From positions 248,001 through 312,000 of the forward strand of contig QNQO01007592.1 in NCBI GenBank assembly GCA_003290165.1: a DNA stretch of 64,000 nucleotides, in the 5' to 3' direction. Below are positions 56,501-64,000 of the stretch, piece after piece. This DNA comes from Berberis thunbergii (Eukaryota; Streptophyta; Magnoliopsida; Ranunculales; Berberidaceae). The notes below the pieces were generated by a model. That model searched no databases, was not told the DNA's origin, and saw only the letters and a list, made by a program, of their open reading frames with translations. Position numbers and translations under genes: made by a program. Positions within the stretch are counted from its first letter, which is position 1. Every line of letters begins with the position of its first letter.

Positions 56501-57617
56501 ATAACAAAATAAAGAATTCAATGTCAAAGGTGCAATATTCTTTAGTTTTGCTTATCATTCGCTTGGTTGTTCTCTCAATGAGGTTATGGGGAAAAAACGA
56601 TTTTTTACATTGTTATGGACCGATTAATTGGTGACTTTTGAAAGAGATTAATCGTGATTAATAGTTGAATTAGCAAATATTCGCCGATTACTTGGCCAAG
56701 GAATTATTCAAACCATTAGTTCAAAAATATAACGCTCTACTAGCAAGAAGAGATTAATCACCAATTTAATATCAGCTAATTAATCAACAACTTACAATCC
56801 GCATTACATAAATGGAATATTTTTGTTTCTTTCACTCTTCTAGCCAAAAAATTTGCTCATGGTACCACTAACGAGGTGTACATTACAAATCACGTAAATG
56901 CTGAGTTTGAAAAACAAATTGCAGAGATGAACAAGATAAATGCAAGGCATTGTTAATGTAACTAAAATATTGAATCATCTACTAATAATTCGATTAGAGA
57001 ACCTACTGACTCTGTGCATTCATTAGATACCGAAATTCATAAAAAATATGGACACTAGTAATCGCAATAAGAAACTCCAAACCTTTGAGAGCAAGAATTC
57101 TTGAATTTGGGTTCATCAAGGCCGAATCGGCAGTGATAGGTCTTCTCAATGGTTGCATAGGCATGTTCATGCCAATTATGACAACACTGTTCTGTGGCGA
57201 AGTCTCCCGAACACACATATACTTCTCAGATTCCATAGTAACATGAGTGAAGGTGATAAACTGTGGATTGATTCCAACGCTCGGAAGCTGCAAACACAAT
57301 GAATCGGATTACGAAACATCTTTCAGCATTTAATTGCATAATTGAGTTGAAAAAACTTAGATTGAACTAATCAGATCTTGACTTATACTACAGATCTGTC
57401 ATGATCGACACAATCACCAAATCTTGACTCAAAAATTCACCAAAACTTAACTGAATTTGAAGTTCAAGAGTGAATCAATTGAGAATCAGATCGAATAAAA
57501 TTATTTTAAACAACTGATACAAAAAATAGAGCTACTGAATAATATTCAATAAAGAATAGAAGAGTCAGTCACCGTGAGAGTCTCTCGCATGGTGATCGGA
57601 GCATTTGCGGCCGCCAT
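53531..57617 (-). pseudogene. CHC: Captured clathrin heavy chain gene, exons 1-9, broken
   Basis: Minus exons: 57,573-57,617 (MAAANAPITMRETLT), 57,083-57,287 ([20 protein letters not shown]), 56,055-56,143 ([17 protein letters not shown]), 55,878-55,956 ([18 protein letters not shown]), 55,638-55,765 ([20 protein letters not shown]), 54,280-54,377 ([20 protein letters not shown]), 54,078-54,186 ([10 protein letters not shown]), 53,806-53,915, 53,531-53,687 ([20 protein letters not shown]). They give the N-terminal beta-propeller that binds cargo adaptors and the start of the leg, in the usual order with GT-AG borders. One base is lost near 54,357 (frameshift), exon 8 fuses PDFADD directly to [16 protein letters not shown] (about 100 residues lost), and the gene stops after D-L-V-K. 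Not functional. Confidence 0.95.
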
Positions 57618-58150
57618 GACGACTAGATCGCTGAATCAAATCGGAGAGTCAACTCGAAAACCCTCAAAATCGAGGGTTCAAAATTTAGTTTCGACAGAAA
57701 AACAACCCATTTCTTGCTGTGATCATTTGTTGATTTTGTGGTTGATTAGAAAGATACCCAATGGTTGATAATGAGCATGAGTGAAAGAGAAACTGAGATT
57801 TGGAAGAATGGGCCAACCTGGGGTTCTAACGCGATTATTACTAGCTGAAGGGGTGAGATGCTTAGATGTTTCTTCTACTTGTGATTTGGACAGAGAGAGA
57901 AAGAAATCGACTGGAACGAAGAAACTGACAATGGAGTTCCAATTTCATGTTCTTCAGTTCGGTTCTCTCAAGATCTAAAGAAGAAGAAGAAGAAGAAAGA
58001 AATCGTCCTCTCCTTCTTGAGTTCTTCTTCTTCTCTGGTTCGAGAATCCGTGCTTCTGGAGCTGTGGAGAGAGTGAGAACCTATTTCTCCCCAATTTTTT
58101 TCGCCAAAGCGCGAAACTACTCCCTCCAAAGCGCGAAAATATTTTCACCA
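57618..58150 (-). promoter_or_regulatory. Captured 5' flank and leader of clathrin heavy chain
   Basis: Sequence upstream of the CHC ATG up to the subterminal array: leader with CT/GA-rich run (GAAGAAGAAGAAGAAG at 57,979 onward) and A/T-rich spacer. It is apparently part of the captured locus, so promoter elements may have come along. No firm TATA box is identified. Confidence 0.5.
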
Positions 58151-58162
58151 AATTGCAAAGTG

Positions 58163-58550
58163 TAAATTAGATAGAGACGGTTTTAAACCGTTGGCGAGTT
58201 TAGCCACGGTTATAAACCGTTGGCAAGTTTAGCCACGGTTTAAAACCGTGGCAACCGTTTTGGTGTAATTTTTATCCACGGTTTTTAGCCGTTGCTATAC
58301 ATAGCCACGGTTACAAACCGTTGCTAAATTTTTTTTTTGCAACGGTTTTGAACCGTTGCTAATAGTACCCACGGTTTGAAGCCGTTGCTAATATTAGCTA
58401 CGGTTTTTAGCCGTTCCAAATATACCAACGGTTTTTAAGCCGTGGCCAGGTTTATTTTACCCACGGTTTTAAGCCATTGGTACTTATAGCTACGGTGTTT
58501 GGCCGTGGCAAATAAACCAACGGTTTAGAACCGTGGCGAGCTCGGCGTAG
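58163..58550. repeat. Right subterminal array of CACTA element
   Basis: About twelve palindromic units, for example AGCCACGGTTTAAAACCGTGG and GCAACGGTTTTGAACCGTTGC, at intervals of roughly 30 bp. They are the same motif as the left array, up to about 25 bp from the terminal repeat. Confidence 0.9.
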
Positions 58551-58599
58551 CTAAACCGGCCTTTTGGTGTAGTGAACGTAATATAAAATACTAATTTCC

Positions 58600-59080
58600 A
58601 TTTTAACAGATGTTTGAGTCCTACCCCACCACTGAGTAGAGCTGGAAAAGAAGTCCCAAGCATAGATAGATGAGGAATAGAGAACCTATAAAGATTAGAC
58701 CTGTAGCGGACCTCGTGAAGCCTTGATTGAATGGGTGCCGAGTAAAACTGTGAAAAAATTATTTTGAGCACATCCCATGCCAGTGAGATTGGCAAAATGA
58801 TTCCATAATGTTCTCTTCTTCGATTGTACCTACAAGACAAATCGATATTGAATGCCATTATTAAGATTTGTGGGGGTTATGTCAATGGGGATGTCATTCA
58901 TTGTCGGGGTGGGCATTCTTAGAGAATGAGAAAGAAGATTCTTATTATTGGGCTTTAACCGTGCTTTAAAGTATCTTTGATCCTCAATATCTACCATCAA
59001 TTTTTTTACAAACAGAGAGTTGGCTTTAATAAATGCAATCGAGCGAGCTTTTCTAAATGCTTTGAGATTGATTTGTACCT
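58600..59080 (-). pseudogene. Unrecognised exon-like coding segment right of the CACTA element
   Basis: Minus strand: after a CAG acceptor at about 59,080, VQINLKAFRKARSIAFIKAN and KLMVDIEDQRYFKAR, then (after TTGTAG near 58,832) YNRRREHYGIILPISLAWDV, FYSAPIQSRLHEVRYRSNLY and HLSMLGTSFPALLSGG before a GT. This reads like two exons of a conserved plant protein, but I cannot name it. The CACTA insertion lies just downstream, in what would be the next intron. Confidence 0.5.
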
Positions 59081-59112
59081 GAAATATAAATAAGAACATT
59101 GAGGCAAAATGC

Positions 59113-59138
59113 AAAAAAAAAAAAAAAAAAAAAAAAAA
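59113..59138 (+). repeat. Poly(A) run, 26 bases
   Basis: Uninterrupted A26 after GAGGCAAAATGC. No SINE or LINE body or target duplication was seen next to it, so it is listed as simple sequence. Confidence 0.85.
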
Positions 59139-59616
59139 CTTTGAGGATTAAAAAGAATGGGAAAACTTTCTTAGAGAGTGGCGTGATGTGGTTGCATCAA
59201 TTAAAAAAAATGACTTCGAGAAAAATTTGTAGACTTCAACTTATGATGGGCTAGTTTCAATACATGTTTGAATTGCTTGACTAAAACCTAGTTGCCTCAT
59301 AAAGAGCAATTCGTGTGTGCATGGACCAATTAGATTAAGAATTTGGGCCATGCAACTACACAATGTGTTGAACCTGCACATGTTGTCTTGAAACACCATT
59401 TAGGAAACTCACAAGGCACATTCGATTTGATATGGAATGCGATGGACAACTTAATCAAGGTTCAACTTATTGAGGTCGACTCTTCATTTAAAACTAGTTT
59501 GAATTCAATCAGGCATTCACATAAACACTCAATCTTTGATGAGTGTTCACTATTTATCTTTATTGGCTTTAGATATTATGTTATGTGAGTTTAACAAGGG
59601 GGACTCTATTTGTAGG
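59139..59616. other. Host sequence between poly(A) and TE-H
   Basis: Nearly 480 bp with no recognisable coding or repeat content; ends in GTAGG, the putative target site of TE-H. Confidence 0.45.
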
Positions 59617-60171
59617 TGATGTAGTCAATTTTTGCTCCCTGCTTGACCTTAGTTGCACAAGGAACGCACGTGAGTCACAGACCACCGTTGTGGTGGCCGA
59701 TGGCACTCCGATGCTAAAGTCAGACAAGGATTTGAGGAAGGCTTAATGTTGTAATCAAGGAATTTCTAGCATACCTTAGCTTAGCAACCTCATATCTTAT
59801 TTATAGTGTTGGAGCTCTGGTTCGACCAGGCCATCGGTGGCATAGTTTAGGGAATGAGATCTTCTTGGAGATCCTTCTCTAATTAAGAATTGTGCTGAGG
59901 AGGGCAGTTTCACTGTTAGACTTGTGCTCCTAGATACGCGGGAAATAGTTTCCAATTGGAGTGTTGTCCATAGAGGGAAGTTTCCACGTACAACGTATAC
60001 TCTAGTATTTGCTTCCTAGTTGGAAACAAGGTGTTGTTGGCTTGCCTGTCCGAAGCTGATCCACAAGATATTTGCCTTAATAGGTCTTATGGGTATTGGG
60101 GTGGTTGTGAGACGTGTTGTCTTAGTAGGTTGTAGTCAATTTTTGCTCCCTGCTTGACCTTGATATCATCA
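59617..60171 (-). repeat. 3' LTR of TE-H, rearranged end
   Basis: Begins TGATGTAGTCAATTTTTGC and matches the solo LTR up to about 60,130. Then, instead of the expected ~170-bp end, the first 30 bases of the LTR reappear (60,132-60,161, GTAGTCAATTTTTGCTCCCT and on), followed by GATATCATCA. The purine tract normally adjoining this end is not recognisable (minus strand reads AATGGCCGAGTTAGC). Confidence 0.8.
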
Positions 60172-60231
60172 GCTAACTCGGCCATTGTATCAGTCTACTA
60201 AGCCACTTCTCAAAAAGATATGCCACTCATA

Positions 60232-61468
60232 ATGATTGAGTCTGAACCGTTACTTGAGCAGAGCGCTCTATTAATTAAGTGTGCGTTGGTTTTAGTGGAG
60301 AAAATGTGGGAAATTGATCCCTATTTAGATCTTTTTTTGTAGAGATTGATTATTCCTTTTTTTCATTTTTAGAGACTTCATTCTGTTCAGCTTTTGGTTA
60401 AAAGAGTATTTTCTTTTTACAAGGCTCGCCAAAATCACCTTGACGATGAGTTTCTTGCCTAGGGCCTCCAGTTCTTCGAAGATAGTTCGCCTTCCGAATC
60501 AAGCCTGGCTGAGATTTGGAAGAGATATAGGGTCCCTAAAGACCTGCCACTCTATAGTTTGAGTGATGATCAGACACCAATATTTCCTCCAAAAGGTTTC
60601 GTCTATTTTCACCACAACATTCTTCAAACTGGTGTCTGTTTTCTTGTGATTAACGAGATCTGGGGCTTTTTGGAATTTCTTGGAATCTCTCCAGCCCAGT
60701 TGGTACCGAATGGGTATATGAATATTCTTCTTATATTGATCAGGGCAAAAAACGCTAGGGATGTCGAATCTGAACCAAGTGGTTGTCACTGGGACGGTAG
60801 TTGAGGTGGCTCATGAGAGGGTGTACACCATGGAGTGTGTCCTCTCAAATGTACAAAAGTTGTATTTTGATGCACTTTTTGAGATTGAATCGTTGAGAGC
60901 AGATTAAAGAGAAGAGGCCAAAGCAATTAGTTGTTGATGTTGAGACCCAAAGGGTTTGTTTATAAGCCCTTGAGTATAATTTAGTAGAGGCGGTGTCTGC
61001 AAGGGACGGATCCAGAGAAGAGTTGACCTAGTCCGCCATGATCTAGAAGCTGCACAAGAAGCAGTGGTTCGGATGCGCTCTGAGTTGCAGTCTTTTGTTG
61101 AGGAGAATACCATGAAAGAATCTGAGTGGGTTGTCCAGCAACAACAGTTAGACACCGATGTTGAATTCAACGCTCGGGAAGCAAGGAAAGTTGGGGGCCA
61201 ACTTCTTCTGGAGCAACATGAACTTTGCACAATTAAAAGTAGCTTGATTACTGAGCAGTCTCAGACTGATGCGCTAACAAGCAAGCTAGAGTTGCTGGAG
61301 CATGAACTTATTGAAGCAAAAGTGTACAAGGAAAAGTTTCTCAAGGCACAAGGCACGTGTGAATTTTGCAGGATCATGCATGGGAGGTTAGAAGTGTTGG
61401 CTGATAAAGGAAGAACATCTGGAACGGGACCTTGTTTATTACAAGAAGGTGTTTTTGTAGACTTTTAA
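60232..61468 (+). pseudogene. TE-H antisense additional ORF (PF04195-like plus coiled coil)
   Basis: ATG at 60,232 (MIESEPLLEQSALLIKCALV). After stops, 60,490-60,750 gives RYRVPKDLPLYSL, FPPKGFVYFHHNILQTGVCF and FLEFLGISPAQLVPNGYM, a good match to the putative gypsy-type transposon domain. Then ERVYTMECVLSNVQKLYFDA matches KRVYTLERVFSHMQTLYSDA in TE-A. A coiled-coil block follows at 61,064-61,468 (SQTDALTSKLELLEHELIEA). The region between the domain and coiled coil is shorter than in TE-A. Several stops make it non-functional. Confidence 0.78.
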
Positions 61469-62240
61469 GTGATCTCCAAGTTGTCAGAAGAAGATGGCAA
61501 TCCAAATCATGACACTCAAGCTGAGGCATGCGCGGACACAACTCCTGTTTTTTTTTTTTTGTTAAGCTTAGCTCTCCTATAATCATACCACCTCCTCATG
61601 AGGAGTAAATCTGTACCTTTCATTTCGAATGTTAATGAAAATAGGTTTCTTTTTAGTATGCTTTGTAGATGTATTCTGTTCGGTCTCCCTGTTGCACACT
61701 TTCTATTTTTCCTTGTCGTTTTATTTTGACATAGGTCTGGTTGGGTTAGCAAGGAGTCGAGTGGTCTGTTTGTTGTTGAGAGCTCGACCGTTTATGTCGC
61801 GAATAATTCTGACTTGTTTTTTGGGAAGTCTCAGAGTTTCTATCGCATGGTTATGTCCAATAGCGAACATTCTGCAGATAGTTTGGCAATGAGTTACTTT
61901 ACCCAAACTGCAGCTCATCCTTGAGGTAAGCCATTAGAGACTCAAGTTTTGTATCTGATCGTCTGTTGCGGTCATTGGCATGAGTGAAATACTGTAGCCG
62001 AGCATATGCGTTGTCGTCTGTAGTTGAACAAGAACACTTGACCCGAGTTAAGTATCATAAGCTAGGGCTGGTATCCCGTGCCGCATTTGCCCGCGCTTAG
62101 CAGGTTGATTTTTGAGTCGGCTCAGCAGGTCATTGCTGATAAAGGGATGTTAGCCTGTGTGGGCGTGAAGACGCTGCTTGAGCTGTAATCGAATTCGGCA
62201 ACTGCTGTCCTGAGAAATAAAGTGGTCCCGTGGCAAGCAT
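61469..62240. other. TE-H spacer after the antisense ORF
   Basis: Non-coding as far as visible, with a T15 run at about 61,550. The frames at 61,516-61,918 show no resemblance to known proteins. Confidence 0.5.
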
Positions 62241-62830
62241 TCCCACCTTCCAAACCATTTACACTTGCGCAGAGCATGCTAAAAGTTTGGGATTAGTGAA
62301 TTTGGCAATCATGGTCTATAGGAAAGCAGTGATCCCATGGCGAGCCGTCGACATCAGTCGAAGCTTACTAGGCTCCTACCATCCAAACTATCTACACCCG
62401 CGTGGAGCGGCCTATAGGTTTGGGATAAGAGAATTTGGCGATCATGGTCTGTGGGAAAGCAATGGTCCTATGGCAAATCGTTATTATCCATGGGACTGAC
62501 GAGGCTCCCACCTTCGAAACTATCTACACCTGCGTGGAATGGGTTATAAGTCTGGGAGTTTTCAGTGACCATTGTCTGTAGAATAGCAGTGCTCCCGTGG
62601 TGAGTCGTCATCATCAGTCGGGAATGACTAGACTCCCACCTTCCAAACCATCTACACCCGCGCACAGTGGGCTACAAGTCTGGGAGTTTTCGGCGACCAT
62701 GGTCTATAGAAGAACAATGGTCCCATAACAAGCCATCGACATTAGTCGGAACTGACTAGGTTCCCACCTTACAAACCATCTACACCCGCACGGAGCGGGC
62801 TATAGGTGTGGGAGTTGACCAGAAGTTGTC
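62241..62830 (-). repeat. TE-H minisatellite, ~130-bp monomer, about 5 copies
   Basis: TCCCACCTTCCAAACCATCT-type starts at about 62,241, 62,372, 62,505, 62,633 and 62,762 (period 128-133 bp). It is the reverse complement of the TE-A monomer with fewer copies. Confidence 0.88.
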
Positions 62831-64000
62831 GTCGTTAATCGTCACTAATTAGGCTTACCTGATAGGGTTCGACGACCATGGCCCGCGAAGGGGGCGACTG
62901 TCCTGGCGGGTCGTCATCATCAGGCGCACGAGAGTCAGGGTGAACTAGAAGTCATCGTTGCCAGTTGAGACCGACTAAGTTTGCCAGGCTAGGTTGGGGT
63001 TCTGCCTGTTATGTTCGTGTAAGCCTACTTCCGCAGACAGATTGTATTGTGCGGATTAGTTTTCATTTCAAGAAAAAATAGGTACATTAAATTAGTTGGT
63101 AATATGTAGGTGTACTCCGTGTGTCAAGAGTGACTAGGGCATCTACTGCTCGCATCAACACACGTGGTAGAGTGCCGCTTGGATAGTGGGTCGAACCGAT
63201 GGGCCCATATAAGAAGAACTGGTCCTGTTGCAGGATCTGTGTGTCATGTGTACATAGTAGATTGCATGGTGACACGCGTACGACTTAGATTGCGAGACGG
63301 TAGAGTATCGGTTACTCCCCCTCCCCCAATTAATGGGGTTGTATTTAGCATTATTAATTGATTAAACATGGACCTGTGTGGTTTCCTTGGAAATCGCCAG
63401 CTCCTTGTTTCCCATACGGTATTCAATGTTGATATTTAATGCTGACACACCTATTCGATGAGCCACTACGTTTATATAATAGCATTCCTTCACTGTTGTA
63501 GGCCTTATCTTCTTCAAAGTGCACTTTTCAGATGCTCTTACTCAAAGATTATGCTTTGGGTTTTCCAAAGGCTGAACGAAGATCTCCTACACTGGAGTCT
63601 TTGAATGTTCTAACATTTTCATAGATGAGTCTTGATAAGACTTACTATTATGTGTAGTCAACTGCTCAGGGTGTGCACCCGATTGTTTCACCGAGACCTT
63701 GTAATTTCTTTTCGTATTTCGAAGAAGAGTTACGGATTTCCTATCAAGTGATGAGTTTGTCGTTTATTCGCCGGTGCTTCAGTGGTACCTTGTGCCATCT
63801 TGTCTGTCGGGGACACTCCCTGCAATTAGTTTATAGTTGGTTGGAGCGTTGGCTAGTTGCGACTTTGCTTCCGAGGATGGTATCTCTAAGTCACCTTGAG
63901 TATCTCATATGGGAAAAGTGTCCTCACTTGGCAACACTATGAGACCTCAATTGTCTCGTTTCTTGTGGACACCCTTGTTTATCCCCTTCTACCTCCTTCG
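62831..64000 (-). other. TE-H internal non-coding region to window edge
   Basis: 63,340-63,630 corresponds to TE-A 12,300-12,640 in reverse. The remaining part shows no gag up to 64,000; frames such as 63,673-63,942 are unrecognised. Confidence 0.5.

Larger units (their letters stand above)
47935..58574. mobile_element. Non-autonomous CACTA (EnSpm) element carrying captured genes, 10,640 bp
   Basis: Termini CACTACACCAAAA (47,935) and TTTTGGTGTAGTG (ending 58,574) are perfect 13-bp inverted repeats, flanked by AAC at 47,932-47,934 and 58,575-58,577. Inside each end is an array of about twelve palindromic ~21-bp units. The interior has no TNPD/TNPA-like protein. Instead it holds minus-strand fragments of a LIN-like gene (48,473-49,854), unrecognised exon-like pieces (50,140-52,140), an ABCG transporter (52,356-52,755) and clathrin heavy chain (53,531-57,617), introns included. 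This is the Pack-CACTA pattern; movement would need a transposase from elsewhere. Confidence 0.96.
59617..64000 (-). mobile_element. TE-H: Tat-type element of TE-A family, right end outside window
   Basis: The 3' LTR (59,617-60,171, reversed) is followed on + by the antisense additional ORF (60,232-61,468), the ~130-bp minisatellite (62,241-62,830) and sequence homologous to TE-A 12,300-12,640 (63,340-63,630). Order and relative orientation mirror TE-A exactly. Gag, PBS and the other LTR would lie beyond 64,000. Confidence 0.82.

Noticed and set aside
59113..59138. Poly(A) run as the tail of a SINE, LINE or processed pseudogene
   Set aside because: No RNA-derived body precedes it and no flanking duplication was found.

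Overview
The window is nuclear DNA of a flowering plant, most likely a eudicot. It shows Ty3/gypsy retrotransposons of the Athila and Tat clades, PIF/Harbinger and CACTA DNA transposons, and intron-containing fragments of plant clathrin heavy chain, ABCG transporter and LIN-type E3 ligase genes. It is AT-rich and repeat-dominated. I see no intact conventional host gene. About 80 percent of the window can be assigned to mobile elements, largely as nested insertions. TE letters below are my own labels.

Left nest (1-17,907): TE-A is a Tat-type element with gag and protease remnants on + and an additional ORF (aORF) antisense to them near its 3' LTR. RT, RNase H and integrase are gone. TE-B (Athila, minus strand, 1,804-11,832) lies inside TE-A, flanked by a perfect ACCAT duplication. 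TE-C (Athila-derived, plus strand, from 6,854) landed in the RT gene of TE-B. A later deletion fused the TE-C interior to the first 116 bp of TE-B's 5' LTR. A solo LTR of TE-A's family (18,316-18,993), inverted relative to it, follows.

Middle (18,994-25,006) is gene-poor intergenic DNA ending in a TATA box and a 38-codon exon-like ORF (24,841-24,954), cut off by TE-E.

Central nest (25,007-45,894): TE-E is a second pol-less Tat-type element (minus-strand gag, plus-strand antisense aORF, two minisatellites). Its aORF is split by TE-F, an Athila element (27,429-41,984) with both LTRs, PBS, PPT and a decayed gag-PR-RT-RH-INT. The 5' LTR of TE-F carries TE-G, a 1.9 kb PIF/Harbinger-like element with TTA duplications.

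Right part: a Tourist-like MITE (46,565-47,269), then a 10,640-bp non-autonomous CACTA element (47,935-58,574, AAC target duplication). Each end has about twelve palindromic subterminal units. It carries captured pieces of at least three unrelated genes, all on the minus strand: a LIN/CERBERUS-like E3 ligase, an ABCG half-transporter and the 5' end of a clathrin heavy chain gene with promoter-side sequence and nine exons. Exon-like minus-strand sequence flanks it. From 59,617 to the window end lies TE-H, a third Tat-type copy of TE-A's family with antisense aORF and ~130-bp minisatellite; its far end is outside the window.

The points of most interest are the multi-gene Pack-CACTA with palindromic subterminal arrays, and the recurrent Tat design in which the antisense ORF survives while pol is missing. 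All identifications come from reading the sequence and family knowledge; no database search was run.
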